Assembly (NCBI GenBank): GCA_017557195.1
Contig: JAFZAL010000093.1
Span: 1-33,674 of the forward strand
Reading direction: 5' to 3'
Length of the DNA: 33,674 bases
Origin: Thermoguttaceae bacterium
GTDB lineage: Bacteria > Planctomycetota > Planctomycetia > Pirellulales > Thermoguttaceae
Shown piece after piece: positions 1 to 8,632 of this stretch (position 1 is the first letter of the stretch; the number at the start of each line of letters is the position of its first letter). The notes beneath the pieces were generated by a model, which was not told the origin of the DNA, did not search any database, and saw only the letters and a program-made list of their open reading frames with translations. The position numbers and the translations under genes are program-made.

Positions 1-2
1 AT

Positions 3-2507
3 TACCGGCTTCGCCCGGTACGATGCAAAAGGGCAGTCTGTGCGGTACACAATGACATACTCCACGGGCAATCGGTTATCACTCGCCCGAACCGACAAGC
101 GCCAGAAACGACCGTTTCGTCAAATAACGCCATTTCAGGGTCAAACCGCAGGGTTCAAAACTCAAATGCTGCGTATGACGCCGTTTTGTCTGAAAAACGC
201 TCTCAATGGCTGTTTCGAATACAATTTTGTCTTTTTCTCAGCGTCTTGGCTCATATTGCATTACTTGCCTATGTGCAAGACAAGTTCATTTTATTAAAAA
301 CCTGTCTGGTGGAAAATCGTCTTTTCCCCGACGTTGATAAAGCAGAGCCAGTCCCGATGCCGGTTCAGGAACCCCGCGTTGTTTCCGGGTATTCTGAAAG
401 CCGACTGGATTCGCCTGAAGTTCAAGACAGTTTTGAACAACTCACGCCAACGTCTCCGGCGGAAGAACAGGAGTTCAACGATGAAAAATCGCAGCCGGCG
501 GCAGACGATTTTAATTCGTCGATTGAACACGAATTTCAAACGCCAGATTCTCCGGAACTGTCGGAGATTCCCAATGTTTCGCCAATATCTGTAAACGAAC
601 TCAAAACGCCGACTGAAGACGTTCAACCAGACCTGAGCCGAACGTACAATACGGAATTCAATCCCAGCAACATGCACAAAAGCGTTCCTCTTCCAGAGCA
701 TGAACCTCAGATTTCTGCGGTTGAGCATGAACAGCCGCAGTCGGACTTTGGGTCGATGGGGCAGCAAACCGCCATTATAGCGGATTCTTCCCAGGTCGTT
801 CTGGAAGCGGGAGATACGGAATCAATCCGCCCGACAATATACGATCCGACGATTCTTAATCTTCAAAACGACGCGTCGCTGGCGGAACTGAGCAATCAAA
901 TGCCGGAACAGTCCGTCAGTTCCGTTCCGGATCAGATTCGACCTGTCATGTCAGATCGTCCCAATAACTTTATTCGAGCTAAAGAGACTGCAATATTGGC
1001 AAAAGCCAGTTCAAACGCGCCCCAGGCTCAAACCCGCACGCCTATTTCCGAAGGCTCTCGCGGGCTTCCTCGTTCCAATTACGATTCTTCCACAACGTAT
1101 AAAGATCAGACGGCTAAAGACATCTCGCACAGCATCGTTCTGGAATCGCCTCAAAAAGCGACAAGCGTTCCGATTCCTCGCGACTTTAACGCTGGTTTTG
1201 GCGGATTAAACGGCGAAGAATTCAAGAGTTTGGAAACGCTGCCGGAATCCTCCGTTTCTATCGGCGCGCTGTCAATTATTTCGATAGACCGCAATGACGC
1301 CACGCCGTCAGAAGCGTATAAAAAGCGGGATCCTGCGCTGCGCCCTCAAATGATAACCAGTTATGGCGGCGATGCGGCTATCAATCAAACGATTGAAAAT
1401 GGTCTTAAATACATTTCTCAAACGCAGTGGCCTGATGGACACTGGAGTTTTCATCAGCAGCCGGCGTCGATTAAAGCCAGTCAGAAATTGCAGCAAAACG
1501 GTTCTAAAAAGTGCGATACCGCAGCAACGTCAATGGCTCTGTTAAGCATGCTCGGCGCCGGGTATACTCATAAAGACGGCCCGTATAAAGAGGAAATTCA
1601 AAAAGGACTTAATTATTTAATCGAGCAGCAGCAAACCGTTCCCGTCGTTGGAACCAACGGGATCAAGGGCGCGGTTGGAGCAATTTATGATAAAGACGAT
1701 CTCAATAATCTTGACGACACGCAAGTATACTACAATTACAGTCCATACGCTCACGCCATGGCGACAATTGCTCTGTGCGAAGCGTACGGCATGACTCACG
1801 ATCCCAATCTTTTGCCTCCGGCGCAGGCGGCGGCAAGATACATCATTGCCACTCAAAACCCACATTTAGGAGGGTGGCGATATGAAACCCCCGGACAGGA
1901 AGGACAGCCGCACCTTGAATCCGACACGTCCTCCTCTGGATGGCAGATTATGGCTCTTCGTTCAGCGATGGCGGCAGAAGTTCTCCGATCGGAAGAGGTT
2001 GTTCCTGTTCTTAACAAAGCCCAGCATTGGCTTGAAAGAGCGCAGCATCCTGAAACAAAACGTTATATTTACAATCCGGATATCGGAAACGATCCCAAGT
2101 ATACAGACTGGCGAAAAACAACTCCTGCCATGACTGCGGAGGGGCTTTTTATGCAGTGGTGCATCAATCCGGATTTGGTTGATTCACAACAAACTATTCC
2201 GTATCTGCTGCAAAACGCGCCTGGAAGAAAAGGCGATTCAGACTATACAAGAGACGTCTATTACTGGTATTATGGTACAGCAGTCATGTTCGCACAAAAA
2301 GGGGAAGCATGGAAGAAATGGCAGTCCGTCATTATGCCTTTATTGCGAGACTCTCAACTGCCTGCTAACCATCCTTGCGGGGGAAGCTGGGATACCGATA
2401 GTCCATCAATCGATAAATGGTCAAACGTTGGCGGGAAACATTATATTACCACCATGAATTTAATGATTATGGAAGTATACATTCGGCATTTAGGCATTTT
2501 TCAGTAG
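3..2507 (+). CDS. Membrane-anchored prenyltransferase/squalene-oxidase-repeat protein (5' end outside the window)
   Basis: The reading frame is open from base 3 to the stop at 2505-2507, with no stop and no ATG or GTG before a TTG at 186. Either translation starts at that TTG (773 aa) or, as I prefer, the gene begins upstream of the window. Counting from the TTG, residues about 8-30 form one hydrophobic membrane segment. Residues 35-400 are a low-complexity Pro/Ser/Glu/Gln-rich linker. Residues about 400-773 are an alpha-toroid domain of the squalene-hopene cyclase/prenyltransferase repeat type, with QW-like segments (TQWPDGHWSF, GGWRYE, GGSWDTDS). I do not see the DXDD general-acid motif of true squalene-hopene cyclases, so a cyclase activity should not be assumed. 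Such anchored repeat proteins are frequent in planctomycetes and their function is unknown. A 7-bp tandem array begins immediately after the stop codon. Confidence 0.8.
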   Translation, partial: YRLRPVRCKRAVCAVHNDILHGQSVITRPNRQAPETTVSSNNAISGSNRRVQNSNAAYDAVLSEKRSQWLFRIQFCLFLSVLAHIALLAYVQDKFILLKTCLVENRLFPDVDKAEPVPMPVQEPRVVSGYSESRLDSPEVQDSFEQLTPTSPAEEQEFNDEKSQPAADDFNSSIEHEFQTPDSPELSEIPNVSPISVNELKTPTEDVQPDLSRTYNTEFNPSNMHKSVPLPEHEPQISAVEHEQPQSDFGSMGQQTAIIADSSQVVLEAGDTESIRPTIYDPTILNLQNDASLAELSNQMPEQSVSSVPDQIRPVMSDRPNNFIRAKETAILAKASSNAPQAQTRTPISEGSRGLPRSNYDSSTTYKDQTAKDISHSIVLESPQKATSVPIPRDFNAGFGGLNGEEFKSLETLPESSVSIGALSIISIDRNDATPSEAYKKRDPALRPQMITSYGGDAAINQTIENGLKYISQTQWPDGHWSFHQQPASIKASQKLQQNGSKKCDTAATSMALLSMLGAGYTHKDGPYKEEIQKGLNYLIEQQQTVPVVGTNGIKGAVGAIYDKDDLNNLDDTQVYYNYSPYAHAMATIALCEAYGMTHDPNLLPPAQAAARYIIATQNPHLGGWRYETPGQEGQPHLESDTSSSGWQIMALRSAMAAEVLRSEEVVPVLNKAQHWLERAQHPETKRYIYNPDIGNDPKYTDWRKTTPAMTAEGLFMQWCINPDLVDSQQTIPYLLQNAPGRKGDSDYTRDVYYWYYGTAVMFAQKGEAWKKWQSVIMPLLRDSQLPANHPCGGSWDTDSPSIDKWSNVGGKHYITTMNLMIMEVYIRHLGIFQ

Positions 2508-2508
2508 T

Positions 2509-2616
2509 TTTGGGAATGTGGAATAGGAAATAGTAATGACCCGAAGACAGAATTAAAAAACTACTCCCTATTCCCTACTTCCTATTCCCCGCTTCCTGCT
2601 CCCTACTTTCTACTCT
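2509..2616. repeat. Heptanucleotide tandem arrays in inverted orientation (site A)
   Basis: Bases 2509-2536 divide into four 7-mers related to ATAGGAA. Bases 2561-2616 divide into eight 7-mers related to CTATTCC or CTACTTC. The second array is the reverse complement of the first type, so the arms (GGAATAGGAA against TTCCTATTCC-like sequence) could pair into a long imperfect hairpin around an AT-rich spacer. The array starts one base after the stop codon of the upstream gene and ends nine bases before the next start codon. It may act as a terminator or mRNA 3' stabiliser. It is not protein coding. Confidence 0.75.
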
Positions 2617-2625
2617 CTTGTTATC

Positions 2626-3630
2626 ATGGATAAAATAGATAAAAAGAAAAAAGCCATTCTGGAAGTATTGCAATCGGAGAATCGTCCGCTCAGTTCGACG
2701 GCTATTGCTCAGGCGTTGTCGTTTTCCGATATGGACGTATCAGAACGCGCTGTGCGAATGTATCTTCAGGAACTGGATCAGGAAGGATTTACTCAATCCG
2801 TCGGGCGTCAGGGGCGAATTCTTACCACTTCCGGTCAGGAACAGCTTCACGATCTTCAGGCTCTTCAGCGGGTTGGGTATATGTCGTCAAAAATAGATCA
2901 GATGATCTATCGAATGACGTTTGATTTGTCAAAAAAAACAGGCAAGGTAATTGTCAACGTCTCTCTGGTTGATCCTCATATTTTCGCGGGCTGCGTTAAA
3001 GAAATCTGCAGCGTTTTCGCGTGCGGTTATTCGATGGGAACGCTGGTTTGCCTGTTGGGACCGGGCGAACGCGCCGGAGACGTTTCCGTTCCGTACGATA
3101 AAATCGGTTTTTGCACCGTTTGCACCATAACGCTCAACGGCGCGCTACTCAAAAATGGCGTGCCGATGCAATCCCGGTTTGCCGGCTTGCTTCGTTTTGA
3201 AAATCATCAGCCCGTTCGCTTTACAGAAATCATTCATTACGACGGCATCAGCCTGGACCCGTTAGAATTGTTTATTCGCGCTGGTTTGACGGACTTCCGC
3301 AGCGCCGTTCGACATGGAGATGGAATTGTTGGCGCCGGATTTCGAGAGACGCCTGCTGAATCCAGACCTATGGTTGAAGAAATCGGCAAAAAAATGAAAG
3401 CAATCGGTCTGGGATCTTATATTCTTGTCGGTCATCCTAATCAATCTCTGTTGGGAATTCCTGTCGACGACGGACGTATTGGCGTCGTAACCGTTGGCGG
3501 TTTGAATCCTGTAGCCGTTCTGGCAGAAAAAGGCTTTCACGTCTTTTCCCGCGCCTTATCCGGGTTGTTGGACTACGAAAAGCTTTATCCGTATACTCAA
3601 CTGCCGGAAAAAATCAAGAATTTTTTATAA
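2626..3630 (+). CDS. nrpR: NrpR-family transcriptional regulator
   Basis: This 334-aa protein has an N-terminal winged-helix domain (residues about 5-75) followed by a single NrpR regulatory domain (formerly DUF128, residues about 85-325) with the family-typical stretch around CTVCTITLNGALLKNGVP and SRFAGLLRFE. In methanogenic archaea NrpR represses nitrogen fixation and assimilation genes and is released by 2-oxoglutarate; bacterial homologues are less studied. No nitrogen-metabolism gene lies beside it here, so its targets are unknown. The ATG at 2626 has no Shine-Dalgarno sequence, since the preceding bases are pyrimidine-rich repeat. I saw no clear GGAA-N6-TTCC operator (the archaeal NrpR site) in the upstream spacer. 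Family assignment is firm; the regulatory role is inferred. Confidence 0.85.
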   Translation: MDKIDKKKKAILEVLQSENRPLSSTAIAQALSFSDMDVSERAVRMYLQELDQEGFTQSVGRQGRILTTSGQEQLHDLQALQRVGYMSSKIDQMIYRMTFDLSKKTGKVIVNVSLVDPHIFAGCVKEICSVFACGYSMGTLVCLLGPGERAGDVSVPYDKIGFCTVCTITLNGALLKNGVPMQSRFAGLLRFENHQPVRFTEIIHYDGISLDPLELFIRAGLTDFRSAVRHGDGIVGAGFRETPAESRPMVEEIGKKMKAIGLGSYILVGHPNQSLLGIPVDDGRIGVVTVGGLNPVAVLAEKGFHVFSRALSGLLDYEKLYPYTQLPEKIKNFL

Positions 3631-3637
3631 AGCCCGG

Positions 3638-3665
3638 TTACTTTTTTAAAGAGAATACGTATAAT
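3638..3665 (+). promoter_or_regulatory. Candidate promoter giving a leaderless transcript
   Basis: TTACTT (3638-3643), a 16-bp spacer and a perfect TATAAT (3660-3665). The expected start of transcription, about seven bases downstream, coincides with the A of the ATG at 3672. No Shine-Dalgarno sequence lies between. The promoter call is by motif only. Confidence 0.45.
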
Positions 3666-3671
3666 AAATTT

Positions 3672-5540
3672 ATGGACGATAATGTACTGACTACTGCTGT
3701 TAAAATAGCTAAAATTATTGACGACGGCGTTGATCGAGACGTTGCATTGAGCAAAATTGCTCAAGTCCAGGCTGCTGCCAATTGTGCAGACGACGCCTGG
3801 GAAACAATCTCTCAGATTCGCTATGTCGATATTCGGGCTGACGCAATACGAAGATCTCTCGATAATCAGCTAACGAGGTATATTTCGAAAAAAGAAACTA
3901 TGCCTGAACTGGATTATTGGATAGAAAAGCTCATGGAAGAAACGCTGGCGATTCCCAATATTAATGAGCGATGTCCCCATCTCCAGTCGATAATTCTTTT
4001 TATTTTGCCGCGATTGAACGATAAGGAAATGGCGCTTTCTCTTGTTAAACAAGCGAGAAACGAATTTGCTCAGTTGGACAATCTTATCGACAGAAGCAAG
4101 TATCTCTTTACGGCATGTGAAATGTTTCTGCAGTTTCACGAAGTTGACGAAGCAACAGCAACGCTCGAATTAATTCAGGAACGGATTACGGAAATTAAAC
4201 CGGATGTTCAGCAAGGACTATTGCTTGGCCTGGTAGCAAATGAATACTGGAAAATGCAGGATTATATGTCTGCCTTTGAATGCATTGGACGCATTGAAAA
4301 CAGAGAAATCCAGTCGTACGCCTATATGCAGCTTGTTGAATTGCTTTCTACCTGCGGACAGTTCAACGATGCGGAATCGATTGTTGAACAACAGGAAGAA
4401 CAAAGACAACAGAATTTAGGCAGACTTCTGATTAGCATGGGAAAGAACGTTATTCAATCCTTTCCCAAAGAGATGAACAATATTATTTTTAACTTACACA
4501 AATCGTTTGTTTTTAACGATGAATTAGAACCTGAAGATAATTTTGATTCCGACAATTCTTCCGACAGCTCCAGCAAACCCGGTTCGTGGGGAAAGCCCAC
4601 CTGGGTTAACCGTCTGCTGGTAATCAAAATGACGCGTAATACCAACGACAACCCGGATAAATCCGAATCTGATAATGACGAAGACAAGGAGCGAACCGAA
4701 TTCAAGATCATCCGTGAAAATCAAATTGAAGCCTTCGTCCAATTTGCCTCATCAGAAAATAAAGATTCCGACGACGACGGCGAGAGTTGGAAAGGTTCCG
4801 ACGCTGACGACGACGGCGAGAGCTGGAAAGATTCCGACGCAGACGACGATGGCGAGAGCTGGAAAGATTCCGATGCAGACGACGACGGCGAGAGCTGGAA
4901 AGATTCCGACGATGACGACGACGGCGAGAGCTGGAAGCATGCCAATGACGATGATTCCGACGATGATGAAAATGAAGTCGAGAATGAAGATGAAGTCGAG
5001 GATGCCGTGGATGCCGACGTCAATGGCGATGACGAAGATGAAGAAAACGAGGATGAAGGGAACCGCAATAAACACGACCTCATCAGCGATTTTATCAATA
5101 ACAAGATGGATCATTTACCGTTTCCTGAAAAAATCAGAAAACTCCATGAATTGTTTTTGGAAAAGGTAATAAACGTCAATCGAAATCTGGACGTTCCCAA
5201 AGATAAATACTTTTGTCTGACGGAAACTTCTTTGGGCATTATTTCATTCAATCAGGCTCTGCCCCCAAAACTGCTGCAGCGTCTGCTGCGAAGGATATTC
5301 ATATTATTCCATTCTATAAAAACAAACAAGAAAGACAAAGAATCTCTGTATCCCTTCAAGAAGGAAAAAGTTGGGAATTTTACTAACAGAATGGATGAAA
5401 TCGGGTTTGACAACGCCTTGCAAGAGGTAATCTCGCAGGGAGATTACAAGTTTGCAGTAGCATGCGTTTTGAACAGTTTTTGCCATAAGCGCCAAAAAGA
5501 GCTTTTTTTCGGTTGTGAGTACCTGTACCCAATTCGCTAA
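3672..5540 (+). CDS. Unknown helical-repeat protein with an acidic 12-residue repeat tract
   Basis: I do not recognise a named family for this 622-aa protein. Residues about 1-260 are predicted mostly helical, with TPR-like stretches (paired helices around residues 125-245). It has no signal peptide or membrane segment, so it is probably cytoplasmic. Residues 365-472 are extremely acidic and contain five copies of DDDGESWK spaced exactly 12 residues apart (residues 367-422), followed by irregular Asp/Glu-rich sequence. Residues about 475-622 return to ordinary, helix-rich sequence. The repeat phase D-x-D-x-D-G resembles the first half of an EF-hand loop, whose length is also 12, but lacks the hydrophobic position 8 and the Glu at 12. 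Calcium binding is only a possibility. It converges on the WD40-like gene downstream. Confidence 0.7.
   Translation: MDDNVLTTAVKIAKIIDDGVDRDVALSKIAQVQAAANCADDAWETISQIRYVDIRADAIRRSLDNQLTRYISKKETMPELDYWIEKLMEETLAIPNINERCPHLQSIILFILPRLNDKEMALSLVKQARNEFAQLDNLIDRSKYLFTACEMFLQFHEVDEATATLELIQERITEIKPDVQQGLLLGLVANEYWKMQDYMSAFECIGRIENREIQSYAYMQLVELLSTCGQFNDAESIVEQQEEQRQQNLGRLLISMGKNVIQSFPKEMNNIIFNLHKSFVFNDELEPEDNFDSDNSSDSSSKPGSWGKPTWVNRLLVIKMTRNTNDNPDKSESDNDEDKERTEFKIIRENQIEAFVQFASSENKDSDDDGESWKGSDADDDGESWKDSDADDDGESWKDSDADDDGESWKDSDDDDDGESWKHANDDDSDDDENEVENEDEVEDAVDADVNGDDEDEENEDEGNRNKHDLISDFINNKMDHLPFPEKIRKLHELFLEKVINVNRNLDVPKDKYFCLTETSLGIISFNQALPPKLLQRLLRRIFILFHSIKTNKKDKESLYPFKKEKVGNFTNRMDEIGFDNALQEVISQGDYKFAVACVLNSFCHKRQKELFFGCEYLYPIR
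4770..4937 (+). repeat. In-frame 36-bp tandem repeat, five copies
   Basis: Five copies start at 4770, 4806, 4842, 4878 and 4914, exactly 36 bp apart, each encoding DDDGESWK plus a four-residue spacer. Copies differ mainly by synonymous changes and by the residues between the cores (GSDA, DSDA, DSDA, DSDD). The near identity suggests recent expansion by slippage or unequal recombination. The open antisense frames here are a consequence of the repeat. Confidence 0.9.
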
Positions 5541-5578
5541 AACGATTCAAAACTGGCGCGTTTGAGGTTTATTCGTCT

Positions 5579-5611
5579 AAAAAAACAGCCCCGGGGAAAT
5601 GTCCCCAGGGC
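5579..5611 (-). terminator. Intrinsic terminator of the WD40-like gene
   Basis: On the minus strand AGCCC-x-GGGGA pairs with TCCCC-x-GGGCT around a short loop and is followed at once by a run of T residues (the A-run at 5579-5584 on the plus strand). It lies about 30 bases past the stop codon of the minus-strand gene. On the plus strand there is no T-tract, so it is oriented for the minus gene. Confidence 0.85.
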
Positions 5612-5641
5612 TAATGAATCGTCCGCTTTTACGACGCCGTT

Positions 5642-7357
5642 TTATTCTTTATTTTCAGCGTCAACTCTGACCTTCCAAATTCCATATTTGGTGGCAACAA
5701 TCAAATATTTGTCGTCCGAAGTAAACTTAATATCCAAAATGGGAGTCGGCGATTCCATTCCCGGCACTTTCAACGTTTCCAAAATTCGACTTTTAGTAAT
5801 CGACAGGAATGAAACGACTCCAGTATTCGAACCGTATGCAATCAGTTTACCGTCGTGTGAAAAAGTAAAGACGTCAATCTTTTCCGTATCGGAAGTAAAT
5901 AAAGGCCGTCTGAACGTTTCCTGATGAATGGCGTAATTCCAAATTCGGAAAGTGCCGTTTCGTTCCAGCGTACCCAATTCCCGATTATCCTGTGAAAATT
6001 CAGCGCAAATCAATTCGCTGTCCAGATTGAGAGACAGCGGTTCTCCCTGCATGAACAAATCCCATATATACACAGAATTGTTTTTGTATCCCGCCAAAAA
6101 TTTTCGACCTTCATTGGAAGCGTAAACATATACAACTTTATTATGAAGCGTTTGGTATTTTTTAATTATGTTTCCGGATTTTAAATCATAAATTGAAACG
6201 CGTCCTTCCAAATCTCCAAAATACAGGAAGGATCCGTCCGCAGAAAAAACGACTGAATGATAATTCTCGTTAGGCACTTCTAATGAGAAAATCTCTTTCT
6301 TTTTGTTGATATCCCAAACCAGCAGCTGGTTGTCAAAATCGCGGACAATCGCCTTGGTTTTGTCTCGAGTTGTCATTGTAAAGATAACAGCAGACAAGAG
6401 CGCGTTGGGAATTGTTCCCATTTCAGTTCCTGTGGAAACGTTGCGTAACTGGAACACGCCGCTGTCGGTTCCAAAAGCAACCTCCTCGCCGTTCTCTGTA
6501 AGATACAGAGACGAGATTCTCACATCCAATGGCGAAATAGAACCTGGGTCCTGAACCTGATTAATCTGCTCCGGTTTACGGGAGATAAATTCAATCGGCC
6601 AGGAAAAACGGTTTGCCAGACTGTCAACTTTTTCAACCTGTTCGCTGCCGATTGTAAATGTAAGAACTTGAACGCCCAACAGGAGCAGCGGCAATAAAGC
6701 CTGCAAGATTACCAGCAGGGCAGGAACAAGTTGAGTTCCCGCTTTGATTTTTCGGCTATGATAAATCTCTTGCGTTCTCCATTCGACGTTATTCTGCTCC
6801 GAATAGTACAAAATCAACGGCTTGAAGCGAGACAAATGCCCAAGGTTGCGCCGTCCAAAGAACAGTTGCTGACCGGATTTCAATACAATGATGTAATCTT
6901 CGTCCAGACGCCTGGGAGCAATTCCCCAAACGCCGTTGTTGGGAGGCGTGCCGCGATAATAAAGTCTTTGAAGAATATAATCAACTTCACTCCATGAGTG
7001 CGCCGGGATGTTGTGACTGTTGCTGCACCCGATGCCCTGTTCGTTAATAAAACTGCGGTATGATCTTTTATGCCATGCTGCAAAGAAATAAACAAGCGCA
7101 AGGATTATTAAGAGGACGCCCAAAGCAACAAAAAATAAATCATAGCTGTTTCCTACGCCTTGATTGGGAGCGCAAAACATGGAAATGGCGATCATTCCAA
7201 GACCGCACAGCAGGTAAAAAGCGCCTAAAAGCTGACGAATTAAAATAGCCGTTGGATCGGCATGAAAAATATCGCCCGAATCAATGTGGATGATTTCCGA
7301 CTCGGAATTCAAATCGCTTTCGTCTGACGACTGTGGCATTGGGGAATTGTATTCCAT
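5642..7357 (-). CDS. Membrane-anchored WD40-like beta-propeller protein
   Basis: This 571-aa protein has a short acidic N-terminus, two membrane segments (about residues 39-62 and 71-94), a soluble segment (95-205) and a third very hydrophobic segment (209-236). After that come about 330 residues of WD40-type repeats, recognisable by blades such as SVVFSADGSFLYFGDLEGRVSIYDL, ending in FTSDDKYLIVATKYGIWKV-like sequence. The propeller is probably a protein-interaction platform on one side of the membrane; no enzyme motif is visible. The start at 7357 is uncertain: no Shine-Dalgarno precedes it, but a promoter-like sequence is placed for a near-leaderless mRNA. An alternative ATG lies six codons inside. 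Partner proteins are unknown. Confidence 0.75.
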   Translation of the reverse strand: MEYNSPMPQSSDESDLNSESEIIHIDSGDIFHADPTAILIRQLLGAFYLLCGLGMIAISMFCAPNQGVGNSYDLFFVALGVLLIILALVYFFAAWHKRSYRSFINEQGIGCSNSHNIPAHSWSEVDYILQRLYYRGTPPNNGVWGIAPRRLDEDYIIVLKSGQQLFFGRRNLGHLSRFKPLILYYSEQNNVEWRTQEIYHSRKIKAGTQLVPALLVILQALLPLLLLGVQVLTFTIGSEQVEKVDSLANRFSWPIEFISRKPEQINQVQDPGSISPLDVRISSLYLTENGEEVAFGTDSGVFQLRNVSTGTEMGTIPNALLSAVIFTMTTRDKTKAIVRDFDNQLLVWDINKKKEIFSLEVPNENYHSVVFSADGSFLYFGDLEGRVSIYDLKSGNIIKKYQTLHNKVVYVYASNEGRKFLAGYKNNSVYIWDLFMQGEPLSLNLDSELICAEFSQDNRELGTLERNGTFRIWNYAIHQETFRRPLFTSDTEKIDVFTFSHDGKLIAYGSNTGVVSFLSITKSRILETLKVPGMESPTPILDIKFTSDDKYLIVATKYGIWKVRVDAENKE

Positions 7358-7701
7358 ATAAATAATAAATATGATATTGCTACAGTAAAAAACACCGCTT
7401 TGAAGCGCGTTTTAAAAGCGATATAAACCTCCTGACGAGCGCTTTACTCTAAAAGATAAATATATCGCTTTTTCAAATATTGATACACTATATTAATAAT
7501 ATAATATAGCAAATTTTGCTTCTTTGTTTAGTAGCGGTATAAGAATTTTTAAATATTTTTTAAAAATAGTTCCGGATTTAACGATTTTTTAAAAAAACTA
7601 AAAATAATTTTTATTATTTCCGATTAATTACCAAAATGAATTTATAAAAGTGATTAAAATATTGGATAGTGGCAACTTACATTATTCCTTCAACCTAAAA
7701 T
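7358..7701. other. AT-rich divergent intergenic region
   Basis: No gene is visible. The region separates the minus-strand WD40-like gene from the plus-strand exopolysaccharide cluster and should hold both promoters. Dyads seen are CTATATTA (7488-7495) with TAATATAG (7502-7509), then GCAAA-T-TTTGC (7509-7519), and CGCTT..AAGCG near 7396. The 7540-7640 part is almost pure A/T with long T and A runs and may be intrinsically bent. I could not fix a convincing plus-strand promoter. Confidence 0.5.
7362..7389 (-). promoter_or_regulatory. Candidate promoter of the WD40-like gene
   Basis: Read on the minus strand: TTTACT (7389-7384), a 16-bp spacer, TATTAT (7367-7362). The start codon A (7357) is the fifth base past the -10 box, so the mRNA would be leaderless or nearly so. 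Based on motifs only. Confidence 0.35.
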
Positions 7702-8577
7702 ATGAAACGGCTGCTTGCAAGAATAAGTCGTTTTGGTATGAGGTTATATAATATGGCAATAGAACATTCAAGTAATCAGAAAGAATCCGACAAACTCAGT
7801 ATGAAGCAAAAGCTGTATTTTGCTCTTTCTGCAAGAGTAAATCAGCTGGCTGCGTTAATCCTGCTCATACCAGGGTTGCCAATCATGTTGTTTCTGATTA
7901 TTTTGGTGCATATTACTTCGCCAGGACCGGCGATTTATAAACAGCGCCGCGTTGGCAAAGACGGCAAAGTGTTTAACCTGATGAAAATCAGAACGATGCT
8001 CAAAGACGCAGAAGCCAAAACGGGTCCCGTCTGGACGGCGAAAAACGACCCTCGAATTACGCGTTTGGGCAGAATTCTCCGTCCGCTTCACCTGGACGAA
8101 CTGCCGCAGCTGTTCAACGTTCTTTTTGGACAAATGGCTCTGATTGGTCCGCGTCCGGAACGTCCGGAATTTACGGCTATTTTGGAAAAGAAGATTCCCG
8201 GATACATGTTCCGAACAAGCGTCTTGCCGGGAATTACCGGTTTGGCTCAAATCAATCTTCCCCCGGATTCAGACCTTGACAGCGTTCGACGAAAACTGGT
8301 TCTCGATTCAGAATATATCAACAACGCCAATTTGATGATGGACTTAAGAATATTCTTCTGTACATCGTTAAGAATTATCGGCTTGCCGGGGAAATCCTGC
8401 GCCAGAGTTGCAGGAATTGCTCGAGAAGACGTAGAAATTCCGGAATATATGCGTTATCACGAAGACGGGTTGCAGGTTAGTTCTTCTCAAAAGGTCGAAA
8501 CAACCATTGCCAAAGAATCCGATTCGTCATCGCCTTCGTCTATTAATCATTTAATGGCGACGGTGCAAATCAGATAA
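7702..8577 (+). CDS. Priming sugar transferase (undecaprenyl-phosphate sugar-1-phosphate transferase family)
   Basis: This is a bacterial sugar transferase (PF02397 type) that would start repeat-unit synthesis by moving a sugar-1-phosphate from a UDP-sugar onto undecaprenyl phosphate at the inner membrane. A hydrophobic helix spans about residues 48-71. The catalytic core follows, with KQRRVGKDGKVFNLMKIRTM (80-99) and the DELPQLFNV and GPRPERP motifs (132-155). At 291 aa it is longer than minimal single-domain members because of an N-terminal extension and a polar Ser-rich tail after about residue 255. The ATG at 7702 has no Shine-Dalgarno; internal Met codons at residues 13, 18 and 34 are alternatives. 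It is the first gene of the exopolysaccharide cluster. The sugar specificity cannot be read from sequence. Confidence 0.88.
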   Translation: MKRLLARISRFGMRLYNMAIEHSSNQKESDKLSMKQKLYFALSARVNQLAALILLIPGLPIMLFLIILVHITSPGPAIYKQRRVGKDGKVFNLMKIRTMLKDAEAKTGPVWTAKNDPRITRLGRILRPLHLDELPQLFNVLFGQMALIGPRPERPEFTAILEKKIPGYMFRTSVLPGITGLAQINLPPDSDLDSVRRKLVLDSEYINNANLMMDLRIFFCTSLRIIGLPGKSCARVAGIAREDVEIPEYMRYHEDGLQVSSSQKVETTIAKESDSSSPSSINHLMATVQIR

Positions 8578-8632
8578 TATTGCTGATATTTTATCCTGAT
8601 TTTTTGCCGCAAACACTTCAAGTTGACTTATT

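Noticed and set aside
40..297. 85-codon plus-strand frame at the left edge
   Set aside because: It overlaps the open frame of the squalene-cyclase-repeat protein, which continues through this region without a stop and encodes its membrane segment.
2568..2588. NrpR operator (GGAA-N6-TTCC) in the spacer before nrpR
   Set aside because: GGAA and TTCC triplets there are explained by the period-7 array and none has the correct orientation and spacing.
4770..4937. CRISPR array
   Set aside because: The 36-bp repeats are adjacent, in frame and coding, with no unique spacers. The heptamer arrays are likewise far too short-period to be CRISPR. No cas gene is present.
4721..5114. Two open minus-strand frames rich in Ser or in Ile/Val opposite the acidic repeat
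   Set aside because: They are the complement of the 36-bp tandem repeat, which keeps all frames open. They have no ribosome site and no family resemblance.
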